Source of the DNA: Bacteroidales bacterium
GTDB taxonomy: Bacteria > Bacteroidota > Bacteroidia > Bacteroidales > SM23-62
Direction: 5' to 3'
Length of the DNA: 21,762 bases
Assembly (NCBI GenBank): GCA_016783865.1
Contig: JADHVS010000053.1
Location: 1 to 21,762 of the forward strand
Shown piece by piece: positions 1 to 7,407 of the stretch. Positions within the stretch are counted from its first letter, which is position 1, and every line of letters starts with the position of its first letter. The notes under the pieces were generated by a model. The model was given only the letters and a program-made list of their open reading frames with translations. It did not search any database and was not told where the DNA came from. The translations under genes were made by a program, and so were the position numbers.

Positions 1-737
1 GAAATCCCTGCCACAATGATCTGTACCAGGGATACCCCGGTAAGGAATTCAAATGAAGATAAACGGGATAATTTGAGTCTTTTTAATGTCTGAATTTCAG
101 GTTCACGAACAATTGCGGCAGAAGCCGAAAACATCATCATGATAATGGCCAGGATCAACATTCCCGGTACATATAATTCAAAATCTGTCCGCTCACCCGA
201 ATGTCCCAGTTGGGTTTCAATCCATTTAACAGGTAAATCCATACCTGTCGATACTATTAAAAATTGGTTAAATAACTCTTCGGTCCAGACAGCACCAATG
301 ATATAATGCATATCAGTAATGTTGCCGGCCAGCTCCAGGATGGCAGGGTCGGAATCTTCGGATGGATAAGATAAAACAGACCGGGTAAACTCTGCCGGAA
401 TCACCAGCAGGACATCTGCTTTTTCATCTTTGAGTTTGTTTATGGCATCTTCCCTGTTTCCTTCGCGGTAATAATTTAAAAAGATCTCCTTATACTGTCC
501 TGCCTCATCTTCCAGGAAATTGACGAGGCTATCGCCAAGATTCAGGTGAAGCCCGGGAATAATAAGGCTACCATGATCATTATTTACCAGCAATACGTCA
601 TAATTAGGATTTTCCGTTTCTATCATCAGGTAGTATACAAATATGAAAAACGGTGCCAGTAGCACAACGATCAACAGTATCCAGTAATCCCGGACCTGCT
701 CCCTGATGCTCTTTATAAAGACATGGTACCACTTCAT
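1..737 (-). CDS. ABC-2 type transporter permease, partial (C-terminus beyond the left edge)
   Basis: Membrane subunit of an ABC-2 type exporter. The 245 visible residues begin MKWYHVFIKSI and read without a stop to the edge. A first membrane helix lies at about residues 19-38. It is followed by a roughly 150-residue extracytoplasmic region (about 40-188), then a second helix at about 189-210 and the start of a third at about 231. This arrangement (one N-terminal helix, a large soluble loop, then a helix bundle) is that of the ABC2_membrane_3/YhgE-like permeases used for drug, lipid or polymer export. The start ATG (737-735) overlaps the stop of the upstream ATPase gene as ATGA, so the two are almost certainly translationally coupled. 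The substrate cannot be told from the sequence. Family assignment rests on layout and the neighbouring ATPase. Confidence 0.85.
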   Translation of the reverse strand, partial: MKWYHVFIKSIREQVRDYWILLIVVLLAPFFIFVYYLMIETENPNYDVLLVNNDHGSLIIPGLHLNLGDSLVNFLEDEAGQYKEIFLNYYREGNREDAINKLKDEKADVLLVIPAEFTRSVLSYPSEDSDPAILELAGNITDMHYIIGAVWTEELFNQFLIVSTGMDLPVKWIETQLGHSGERTDFELYVPGMLILAIIMMMFSASAAIVREPEIQTLKRLKLSRLSSFEFLTGVSLVQIIVAGI

Positions 738-1693
738 TGCCTTAACCCCCTTCCTGTTAAATGAATGAAAACATCTTCCAGTGTATTCTCCCTCATCTTC
801 AATTCGGTGATTTGAATATTATCATTCTCCAAAATCCGGTAGATATCGTGGACTTTTGTAATCATATTTCTTGACACAATGATCAATTTCTGATCTGCTT
901 TTACGATTTTCAGCTCCATTTTTTGAAGCTTTTCCATTGCTGAGGTGAATGATTTTTCACCTTCATACGCTATGTTCAGCTCCATAATATCTCCTTCGCC
1001 TATCGATTTTTTTAGATTGAAGGGGGTGTCGAGCCGCAGAAGAACTCCCTTATCAATAATGGCCACACGGTCAGATACCCGGTCGGCTTCATCCATGTTA
1101 TGCGTAGTGAAAATCACTGTTTTGTCACGGGCCATTTCAATAATAAACTCCCTGACCAGCAATCTGCTCTGGGGATCCAATCCAGCTTCAGGCTCATCGA
1201 AAATCACAATTTCCGGATCATGCATGAGTGCCATCATCACATTTAATCTGCGTTGCATCCCACCAGAAAGGGTATTGGCAAGTTTATTCCTTTTCTCTTT
1301 CAGACCAAGCTGGTCGAGTAATCCATCAGCCCTGCTCCTGGCCAACTTCGATGAAATACCATACATCCTTGCGATAAAAACAAGCTGTTCATAGCAGGTC
1401 AGTTTGGGCCATATGATGATATTCTGGGGACAAACACCCACCCTGGCTCTAAGGCTCTTGCTGGCCACACCTGCAGTCTTCTCTCCATCTATAAACACCT
1501 CTCCATCTGTAGGTTTTAGCAATCCACATATCATATTGATTGAAGTGGATTTGCCAGCTCCATTCGGTCCTAAAAAACCAAATACCTCTCCTTTCCTGAT
1601 GTCGAGGGTAAGGTTGTCAACAGCCTTCAGGTCCTTATAGAATTTGGTCAGGTTCCTGACGCTGATAGCTATTTCGGATTGACGTTCCATCAT
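734..1693 (-). CDS. ABC transporter ATP-binding protein
   Basis: Cytoplasmic ATPase that powers the permease encoded immediately downstream. In the 319 residues I see Walker A GPNGAGKST (42-50), the Q-loop glutamine Q90, the signature LSGGM (142-146), Walker B IVIFDEP (162-168, with catalytic E167) and the switch histidine H198 in TTHNMDEAD. The order and wording (GLDPQSR, HNMDEAD) match the CcmA/DrrA-like ATPases of ABC-2 exporters, which carry a C-terminal extension of about 80-100 residues, as here. The start is MMERQS; either of the two adjacent ATGs could be used. No Shine-Dalgarno is visible, which is normal for Bacteroidota. The stop overlaps the permease start by ATGA, indicating a two-gene or longer operon. 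Substrate unknown. Confidence 0.95.
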   Translation of the reverse strand: MMERQSEIAISVRNLTKFYKDLKAVDNLTLDIRKGEVFGFLGPNGAGKSTSINMICGLLKPTDGEVFIDGEKTAGVASKSLRARVGVCPQNIIIWPKLTCYEQLVFIARMYGISSKLARSRADGLLDQLGLKEKRNKLANTLSGGMQRRLNVMMALMHDPEIVIFDEPEAGLDPQSRLLVREFIIEMARDKTVIFTTHNMDEADRVSDRVAIIDKGVLLRLDTPFNLKKSIGEGDIMELNIAYEGEKSFTSAMEKLQKMELKIVKADQKLIIVSRNMITKVHDIYRILENDNIQITELKMRENTLEDVFIHLTGRGLRQ

Positions 1694-2019
1694 ATTGGAT
1701 TAAGTATGAGGTTGTCTCTTACTATATTGATCTGTACGTAAAATTAACAGGCCTTTATTCAAAATCCAATTTATCTTTTTAAATATTCAGGTTTTCTTTA
1801 ATTACATTTAGTCACTCATCCTAATACCATACATGGTTATATTGCTATCGTCGCGTTTTACCAGATTAATATTTGATCACGATCAATCATTCCTGTTGTT
1901 TTATCCTGTAAAAAATACATTCCGCCATTTATTTGTTTTATTTAAGAAGCATTATTTTAGTAATTCTTAAATTCGTCATAATTTTATATTGATTACGATT
2001 AAGAACTTTAAAGGCTGAT
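1694..2019. other. divergent intergenic region, AT-rich
   Basis: A 326-base gap between the divergent ATPase gene and the small membrane protein gene. It is AT-rich and no open frame or hairpin terminator was recognised. Its one clear structure is the FNR-type palindrome at 1873-1886, listed separately. No convincing TAnnTTTG box with a correctly spaced TTG element was found on either strand. Confidence 0.6.
1873..1886. promoter_or_regulatory. FNR/CRP-family type operator, TTGAT-N4-ATCAA
   Basis: The 14-base sequence TTGATCACGATCAA is a perfect match to the FNR-type consensus TTGAT-N4-ATCAA, with symmetrical arms TTGATC and GATCAA. It lies about 134 bases before the small membrane protein start and about 180 bases before the divergent ATPase start, so it could act on either. 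Bacteroidota encode Crp/Fnr-family regulators, but binding here is inference. A perfect ten-base match in 22 kb is unlikely by chance but not impossible in AT-rich DNA. Confidence 0.4.
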
Positions 2020-2343
2020 ATGAAACTTACCGCGATTTCTTCCGCTGCCCTTTCTGTAATGGTTTTGATTCTGGGATTATTGTTTATGCTGCATGAACTT
2101 CCTTACAGTAATTATATTCTGGTAATAAGCCTGCTCCTGCTGGGTGTATCCCTGATCATCTTTTATAATCTTGACAAAAAGATAATGTATGTCGCGGGTG
2201 CAATATTCTGTTTATTGCCTATAATTGGCCTGATGTTTACCCAATTAAACCTTCCGGGAGCAAGATTATTGTTAACGGTAGGCCTTACCCTGTTTGGAAT
2301 TTTCTTTGTACCCTGGTTTGCTATTAAATGCTTTAAGGGATAA
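2020..2343 (+). CDS. small integral membrane protein, function unknown
   Basis: I do not recognise a family. The 107 residues are almost entirely hydrophobic and form about four membrane segments: residues 8-25, 31-49, 55-73 and 79-100, with short polar links such as NLDKK after the second. The start MKLTAISSAAL follows an A-rich leader; there is no Shine-Dalgarno. It ends in a basic tail (KCFKG), suggesting a cytoplasmic C-terminus. It stands alone: the gene before it is divergent, and the next coding segment follows after about 75 bases. A perfect FNR-like palindrome lies upstream. The length and composition resemble the many small four-helix membrane proteins of Bacteroidota with no assigned role. 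Confidence 0.7.
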   Translation: MKLTAISSAALSVMVLILGLLFMLHELPYSNYILVISLLLLGVSLIIFYNLDKKIMYVAGAIFCLLPIIGLMFTQLNLPGARLLLTVGLTLFGIFFVPWFAIKCFKG

Positions 2344-2419
2344 TTAATAAGGAACATTTTGTCCGGTTTCTTCAGATCAGGCGAACTTTCTGGCCATTTG
2401 AAGCTCCTCGCCCCTCCCT

Positions 2420-2659
2420 ATCAAGAGCGTTACGGTTTATTCCACCCCAACATGTTCCTGGTGCGGTACATTGAAATCATATTTGCGCAAAAACGGAATC
2501 CGCTACACCGAAATTGATGTCAGCCGGGATGAGAGTGCAGCCCGGGAGATGGTCAGAAGGAGTGGACAACAGGGTGTCCCTCAAACTTTAATCAATGGTG
2601 AAATGGTCATTGGATTCGATAAATCAAAAATTAACCGTCTGCTTGAAATCGAGGGGTAG
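2420..2659 (+). CDS. glutaredoxin-like (NrdH/YruB-type) thiol redox protein without a canonical start codon
   Basis: The frame reads IKSVTVYSTPTCSWC, then continues to ...GVPQTLINGEMVIGFD and ends EIEG. This is the glutaredoxin fold: beta strand VTVYSTPTC, the active-site CSWC (redox cysteines three apart), the cis-proline loop GVPQTLI, and the GEMVIGFD strand. If the protein began at the ATC codon 2420 it would be 79 residues, the usual length, and I-K-S-V-T-V-Y sits exactly where family members begin M-K-x-V-T-V-Y. No ATG, GTG or TTG occurs in frame between the upstream stop (2399-2401) and the active site. The first usable one, TTG at 2471, would delete the CSWC. So either an ATC codon initiates, the start was lost by a single ATG-to-ATC change, or the base is a sequencing error. 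Family certain, functionality uncertain. Confidence 0.7.
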   Translation: MKSVTVYSTPTCSWCGTLKSYLRKNGIRYTEIDVSRDESAAREMVRRSGQQGVPQTLINGEMVIGFDKSKINRLLEIEG

Positions 2660-2674
2660 AAAAAAATATATTTG
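2643..2674 (+). promoter_or_regulatory. Bacteroidota-type promoter for the GroES-like gene
   Basis: The sequence TATATTTG at 2667-2674 matches the -7 consensus TAnnTTTG exactly. TTG at 2643-2645 lies 21 bases upstream, the usual position of the -33 element. Transcription would start near 2680, giving a leader of about 45 bases to the ATG at 2725. The -33 element overlaps the end of the glutaredoxin frame, so the GroES-like gene has its own promoter. Confidence 0.6.
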
Positions 2675-2724
2675 CAAATCGATTTTATGCAGCAGAAGAT
2701 ATAATAACTCAATCTATATAGAAA

Positions 2725-2874
2725 ATGAAAGAACCACAACCCATTAATCAGAATGCATTGCTGGATATCAGCGATAAGGAAACCGAACAGACAACGGCCG
2801 GGGGAATAATTATACCGGATACAGCAAAGGAAAAACCGAAGATGGCAAAAATTGTTGAAACAGAATCAATCTAA
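2725..2874 (+). pseudogene. mini GroES-like co-chaperonin, internally deleted (49 residues)
   Basis: A short frame reads MKEPQPINQNALLDI, then a segment with the co-chaperonin mobile loop (TTAGGIIIPDTAKEKP, residues 23-38), then KMAKIVETESI and a stop. GroES proteins are about 90-100 residues. The N-terminal third and the GroEL-binding GGIII loop are clear, but the beta-barrel body, roof loop and C-terminal strand of about 45 residues are absent. The last residues, AKIVETESI, look like the natural C-terminus of this Bacteroidota GroES paralog, which from memory ends in a similar LAKIVE-type strand. I infer an in-frame deletion between two short repeats that both encode AKIV. The gene keeps a good promoter and a terminator. 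It may be a remnant, or a peptide that still carries the GroEL-binding loop. Reduced length is seen; the deletion is inferred. Confidence 0.65.
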
Positions 2875-2879
2875 AAACG

Positions 2880-2912
2880 AAGGTGGCGCCGTTACAGACT
2901 CCACCTTTTTTT
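2880..2912. terminator. bidirectional rho-independent terminator
   Basis: A stem AAGGTGG (2880-2886) pairs with CCACCTT (2901-2907) around a 14-base loop and is followed by a run of T ending at 2912. On the opposite strand the hairpin is followed by TTCGTTTTTA. It sits between the convergent GroES-like gene and the glycosyltransferase gene and would serve both. Confidence 0.7.
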
Positions 2913-4515
2913 ATTCCGGCAAAAATTTCACTACACTCACTGAAATATCCCTCTTATTCATTTTAACATCGTAATACTTGACATATTCCGGTCCTTCAAA
3001 TCCAGGCTCATAGATTACATAATATGACGAAGTGTCGGTAAGATCATATGTCCATTCCAGGGGCTGCATCCTTTCCCGGGTTATATAATATTGAAGGTGA
3101 GTTACCATGAGACCTCTTCTGTATAATTTCAATGTTGTCCCTCGTGTTCCGCGACCAGCAGCAATCGCCTCATCCCTGCAGATCGTAGTATCGTTGGTCT
3201 TCTCCCGCGAGGGGATGATAAACCAGTTAAACCCGATCCGGAATATCAGCAATAATGCAAAAAAAATGATCACCCGGCGACTCTTCATCTGAATGAATAA
3301 GAAAAATAATATCGCCGAGGAAAAGATCAACACCCCGGCTTTTAAATAACTAAATTCCAACTCCCGGGTTATTTCAAAAACCAGGTAAAACACAGGAGAG
3401 ACAACCACCAGGATAGCCATTCCCAAAAAAGCATACCCTACTGTTTTATATTGCCATGTTTTCTCTTGCCTGTGAATATCATGAAGGTAGATCAGTACAG
3501 GAAACAAGAGAGTGGCATGGACAAACAGGTACCTGGCAAAAGTATCCGGTGAAAACCAGTAAATAAGGATGTTAAAAAAGAACAGGTACAGGCAATACCT
3601 GATGAATTGATTGCTGAATATCAAAGATTTAATATCCCTTCGAATAAAATAAATAATTAATATGGTCCATGGCAGGAAATGATATATGAATTCAAAAGGA
3701 AAGGTAAAAAAATGAGCCACTGTTCGCCAGATACTAATTCCCAGTGCTGTCTTTTGTGTTGATTCAAACAAAATCATCTGAATCATATTGCCCATTTCTC
3801 CGGGATTTCTCGATGCATAGATCCAATAATAGGAAACAACTATTGCGGCCAGCAGAAAAATACCAGTCAGATGCCTGAGGGAGAACAAAAGCCTGAATTT
3901 TCTCTCGAGCAAAAAAACAACGATCAAAGTAACACCCTGGTAGTAGAAAGAAGGTAGTCCCTTCATTAAATATGTGATTCCGGTGAGGACATATGATACC
4001 AGGAACAACAGCAGGTATTTTTCTTTCCGGATAAAATACCAGATCAACATGAAGTTCAGGAACACAAGGGCAGAATAACCGATATCAATCAGACCGTGAA
4101 ACGAGTCATAAAAAAGAACCCTGCCGCAAGTGATATACATAAAGGAAACAATGAACGCATTGTCTCTTCCCAGTTTTTTACGAAGTGTAAGAAAAATGAT
4201 GCTGCCATAAGCAATCAAACTAAATACAGTAACTAATCTCAGGGTGGTGTCGCTGTAATTTCCAGAAACCAGGTAGAATAATGAAATCAACCAGTTATAG
4301 CCGGGGGGTTTCCTGTAATACAGGTCGCCGGCAAGGGTGGGAGTTATGTAATCGCCCGAAAATATCATCTCCATTGATACGAGTGCCCTCACAGCCTCAT
4401 CGCTGATGAAGGGCTGCAAGCCAAGATTAATCAGCAGAGCCGGGAACAACAGAATCCCTAACAGGAGATACAAAATCCACTTTCGCTCGTTTAATATCTT
4501 TATGATATCTTGCAT
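2911..4515 (-). CDS. GT-C fold glycosyltransferase of the ArnT/PMT (GT39/GT83) type
   Basis: Integral membrane glycosyltransferase that probably moves a sugar from a polyprenyl-phosphate carrier onto a lipid or protein on the periplasmic side. The 534-residue protein opens with a cytoplasmic stub (MQDIIKILNERKW) and a first helix (13-31). The first periplasmic loop follows, with the catalytic-type acidic pair D39-E40 in ISDEAVRA and the conserved stretch GDLYYRKPPGYNWL (63-76). The ArnT counterpart has DEARYAE and KPPLLYW in the same place. About ten to twelve further helices follow, then a small soluble C-terminal part of about 90 residues ending VVKFLPE. It stands alone on the minus strand, divergent from the first sulfatase with 78 bases between. 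The acceptor is unknown. Confidence 0.85.
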   Translation of the reverse strand: MQDIIKILNERKWILYLLLGILLFPALLINLGLQPFISDEAVRALVSMEMIFSGDYITPTLAGDLYYRKPPGYNWLISLFYLVSGNYSDTTLRLVTVFSLIAYGSIIFLTLRKKLGRDNAFIVSFMYITCGRVLFYDSFHGLIDIGYSALVFLNFMLIWYFIRKEKYLLLFLVSYVLTGITYLMKGLPSFYYQGVTLIVVFLLERKFRLLFSLRHLTGIFLLAAIVVSYYWIYASRNPGEMGNMIQMILFESTQKTALGISIWRTVAHFFTFPFEFIYHFLPWTILIIYFIRRDIKSLIFSNQFIRYCLYLFFFNILIYWFSPDTFARYLFVHATLLFPVLIYLHDIHRQEKTWQYKTVGYAFLGMAILVVVSPVFYLVFEITRELEFSYLKAGVLIFSSAILFFLFIQMKSRRVIIFFALLLIFRIGFNWFIIPSREKTNDTTICRDEAIAAGRGTRGTTLKLYRRGLMVTHLQYYITRERMQPLEWTYDLTDTSSYYVIYEPGFEGPEYVKYYDVKMNKRDISVSVVKFLPE

Positions 4516-4593
4516 TAAATAGCGGAAATTTATTTTTCAATTGACCCTAAATAATCAATTAAATCCTAATTTACTGAATCAAATCCTTATAAA

Positions 4594-5934
4594 ATGAAAC
4601 TTATTAGACAAAAAATAATGTCGGTCGCCTTATTATGCTTTCTCCTGATTACCATAACAATGGTTTCCTGCAAAAAAGATGATGGAAAAGGGAAATATAT
4701 CAATTTTATCCTGATCATGGCAGATGACCTGGGGTATGGCGACCTTTCCTGCTATGGGAACAAACACATTCAAACACCCTATATCGACCAATTGGCTAAA
4801 GAAGGAATGCTTTTTACCAATTACCATTCCAACGGAGCCGTCTGCAGCCCCACACGCGCTGCCCTTCTCACCGGACGATATCAGCAAAAATCCGGAATAG
4901 AAGGAGTCGTTACTGCCGTGAAGTACAGGCATGCCGGGCTGCCTTTGCCGGAGGTTACTATGGCCGAGGTATTTAAAGAATACGGCTACAAAACGGGTAT
5001 TGTCGGGAAATGGCACCTTGGTTATGATACCTTGTATAATCCACTCAATCAGGGCTTTGACTATTTTACGGGATATGTAAGCGGAAACATCGATTATATT
5101 TCACATGTGGACCAGACAGGATATTCTGATTGGTGGATCGGCAAGGATACATCGGATGAGCCAGGTTATTCAACTGATATGATCACTACTCACTCTATTG
5201 AATTTTTAAAAAACAATCATGACAAACCATTCCTTCTGTATATTGCTCATGAAGCTCCTCATTACCCTTACCAGGGCAGGAATGATAAGGCCGACAGGTT
5301 CCAGGGTAAAAAAGCACCCCACCTGGGAAGTCGTGAGGACAGGGAAAATGCCTACCGGGAAATGATCGGGATTATGGATGAAGGAATAGGAAAAGTAATG
5401 AAAACTGTAAATGATCTCGGGCTCAGTAAAAATACTATGGTATTCTTTTGTTCTGATAACGGGGCAAACATGGTGGGATCAAATGGAGCACTCAGGGGAT
5501 TCAAGGGCCAGTTGTTCGAAGGAGGAACCCGCGTCCCTGCAATAGCCTGGTTTCCCGGAGTGATCATCCCTTCTTCCAAATATCATGATCCGGTTGTTAG
5601 TATGGATATTATGCCCACTTTTTTATCGGTTGCGGAAATACCCATCCCTGAAGGTCTTGATCTTGATGGTGTAGATGTTTCACCAGGAGTTCTTTTTGGT
5701 GAACCAGGTCCGGAACGGCCTCTCTTCTGGAGGTACGGAGATAAAAAATCTGTCACTTTTAATTCCTGGAAGCTATTGGTCCAGGATAACGACACCATGG
5801 TTTTCAACCTCAAAGATGATCTCACAGAGCAGGAAAATTTACTTGACCAGTATCCTGAAAAACTGAACCAGTTGCTGGAAATTCTCATCGCGTGGGAACA
5901 GGAAGTGGATAATTATGAACTGATAACCCGGTGA
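4594..5934 (+). CDS. lipoprotein sulfatase (formylglycine-dependent, S1 family)
   Basis: Hydrolyses sulfate esters on an unknown carbohydrate. The 446-residue protein starts with a lipoprotein signal peptide whose lipobox ends TMVSC (C26); the following KKDD resembles the acidic surface-export signal described for Bacteroidota lipoproteins. The alkaline-phosphatase-like core shows the first metal ligands D44-D45 in MADDLGYGD, and CSPTR at residues 84-88, the CxPxR motif in which C84 is converted to formylglycine by an anaerobic sulfatase-maturating enzyme not seen here. It also shows KWHLG (K139-H141), a further His segment HEAPHYP (219-225), and the metal-binding D288-N289 in FFCSDNGA followed by K304. 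Length is normal and all key residues are present. It converges on the Gfo/Idh oxidoreductase with 31 bases between. Substrate specificity cannot be read from the sequence. Confidence 0.93.
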   Translation: MKLIRQKIMSVALLCFLLITITMVSCKKDDGKGKYINFILIMADDLGYGDLSCYGNKHIQTPYIDQLAKEGMLFTNYHSNGAVCSPTRAALLTGRYQQKSGIEGVVTAVKYRHAGLPLPEVTMAEVFKEYGYKTGIVGKWHLGYDTLYNPLNQGFDYFTGYVSGNIDYISHVDQTGYSDWWIGKDTSDEPGYSTDMITTHSIEFLKNNHDKPFLLYIAHEAPHYPYQGRNDKADRFQGKKAPHLGSREDRENAYREMIGIMDEGIGKVMKTVNDLGLSKNTMVFFCSDNGANMVGSNGALRGFKGQLFEGGTRVPAIAWFPGVIIPSSKYHDPVVSMDIMPTFLSVAEIPIPEGLDLDGVDVSPGVLFGEPGPERPLFWRYGDKKSVTFNSWKLLVQDNDTMVFNLKDDLTEQENLLDQYPEKLNQLLEILIAWEQEVDNYELITR

Positions 5935-5965
5935 GCCATATACACCGGCTCGAGGGTTTGTTCTT

Positions 5966-7297
5966 CTAAATCTTAGGTAATTCCCAAGGCGACCGGTAAT
6001 GAGCATAGATGTATTCATTGGCTTTTTCGTCACCTTTGAACTCATTCTTGTCGACATCCCAGTATACCTTTCTCCCGGTCTTATAAGCGATATTGCCAAG
6101 GTGTGCAATTTTGGCAATGTGGGCTCCGATCTCCACATCGGCATTTGGTTTTTCCCTGGTCTTCATACACTTAAGGAAGTTTTCAACGTGCATATCCAGT
6201 CCACTGGCATCTCCTGTTCTTTTTGTATATGGGATGGGGTCCATTTCGAGATTTCCCTTGCTGTCCCAGTCAGGCAATACCTGCCATCCATCCCGGTCAA
6301 CCTGTAAGGTACCATGCTCTCCAATGTATGATACCCCATGCTCTTTCTGGAAGGGGCCGCCATATATTCCAATAGTATGATCCCACAATAAGCCAAATTC
6401 ACCAAAATCATAGATCGCCTGCAGGGTATCGGGTGTTTCCATCTGGTCTTCAGGAAATGCAAACTTACCTCCGGAAGCGATGACCGAATCGGGAGCATAT
6501 TTATTCATTCCAAACAGGGCATAATCAAGCAGGTGTACGCCCCAGTCGGTCATTAATCCTCCAGCATAATCCCAGAACCAGCGGAATGTGAAGTGAAACC
6601 GGTGCCTGTTAAATGGCCGCTTGGGTGCAGGTCCGAGCCAGAAATCATAATTCACTCCCTCAGGTACAGGTTCATCAGCATAATAGGGTAACCTGTCTTT
6701 CCATCCAATGTATGCCCAAACCTTAACGGTTCTTATCCGGCCAAGTTTTCCCGAATGGACATAATCAACAACTGTTTTCCAGTGGGGATCACTCCGCTGC
6801 CATTGTCCTACCTGGACTACCCGATCATACTTTCTGGCAGCCTTCAGCATGATGTTACATTCCTGGATGGTATTGGCCAGGGGTTTTTCAACATATACGT
6901 CTTTTCCAGCTTCACAGGCATAAACCATAGGGAGACAATGCCAGTGGTCAGGTGTACCAATTATAACAGCATCGATGTCTTTGTTGTCGATAACCTCCCG
7001 GAAATCTTCAACCAATTTTGGTTTTTTGCCCTGTATCTCACTGGTCTGTTCTGCTCTTTCTTCAAGAACATTCCGGTCAACATCACACAGCATAGCGCAT
7101 TCAACATTAGGCTGTCGTAGGAAGGCCTTCAAATCTGCAAAACCCATACCATTGCATCCGATCAGTCCAATAACAATTTTATCATTGGCTGAACCTCTGT
7201 TCATTGCATAAAGTGACCCAGGCAGAGCAGATGCCAGTCCAATTCCAGATGCGGCAAGGGTTGAATTCTTAATGAATTTTCTTCTGGTTGTATTCAT
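5966..7297 (-). CDS. Tat-exported Gfo/Idh/MocA family oxidoreductase
   Basis: NAD(P)-dependent oxidoreductase or glycosidase-type enzyme acting on a sugar or sugar derivative. The chosen start at 7297 gives 443 residues beginning MNTTRRKFIKNS, a twin-arginine signal (RR at 5-6) followed by a hydrophobic stretch to about 31, so the enzyme is probably folded with its cofactor and exported. An upstream in-frame start at 7423 would add 42 residues before the Tat motif and is less likely. The Rossmann fold shows GLIGCNGMG (44-52), D-rich CDVDR (71-75) and the family EKP motif (137-139) with catalytic-type K138. The C-terminal Gfo/Idh/MocA domain follows, with WDYAGGLMTDWGVH conserved. Such Tat-signal members are common in polysaccharide-degrading Bacteroidota, often beside sulfatases as here. 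The exact substrate is unknown. Confidence 0.9.
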   Translation of the reverse strand: MNTTRRKFIKNSTLAASGIGLASALPGSLYAMNRGSANDKIVIGLIGCNGMGFADLKAFLRQPNVECAMLCDVDRNVLEERAEQTSEIQGKKPKLVEDFREVIDNKDIDAVIIGTPDHWHCLPMVYACEAGKDVYVEKPLANTIQECNIMLKAARKYDRVVQVGQWQRSDPHWKTVVDYVHSGKLGRIRTVKVWAYIGWKDRLPYYADEPVPEGVNYDFWLGPAPKRPFNRHRFHFTFRWFWDYAGGLMTDWGVHLLDYALFGMNKYAPDSVIASGGKFAFPEDQMETPDTLQAIYDFGEFGLLWDHTIGIYGGPFQKEHGVSYIGEHGTLQVDRDGWQVLPDWDSKGNLEMDPIPYTKRTGDASGLDMHVENFLKCMKTREKPNADVEIGAHIAKIAHLGNIAYKTGRKVYWDVDKNEFKGDEKANEYIYAHYRSPWELPKI

Positions 7298-7380
7298 TTT
7301 GGTTGAATTTAGTTTTAAACTGATAAGTGACTGCAAAGCAACTAATGACCTACTAAAATAATGATTCTTATTATAATTTC

Positions 7381-7396
7381 TTACCAGAACTGGTAA
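7381..7396. promoter_or_regulatory. perfect 16-base palindrome, possible operator
   Basis: TTACCAG-AA-CTGGTAA has seven-base arms around two bases. It lies 84-99 bases before the start of the oxidoreductase gene on its own strand. The two-base loop is too tight for a good RNA hairpin and no T run follows, so a dimeric repressor or activator site is more likely than a terminator. No known consensus was matched. Confidence 0.35.
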
Positions 7397-7407
7397 TTTA
7401 GGTTTTG

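Noticed and set aside
2471..2473. TTG at 2471 as the glutaredoxin start
   Set aside because: It would remove the CSWC active site and the first beta strand, leaving a non-functional fragment.
2398..2518. A different start for the glutaredoxin from TTG at 2398 via frameshift
   Set aside because: The 2398 frame gives no glutaredoxin-like residues before the join point, so it does not restore a plausible N-terminus.
4539..4560. Inverted repeat AATTGA / TCAATT between the glycosyltransferase and sulfatase genes
   Set aside because: Six-base AT-only-type arms in AT-rich DNA are expected by chance.
7381..7396. The 16-base palindrome as an intrinsic terminator
   Set aside because: The loop is only two bases, no T run follows on either strand, and it lies upstream of both genes.
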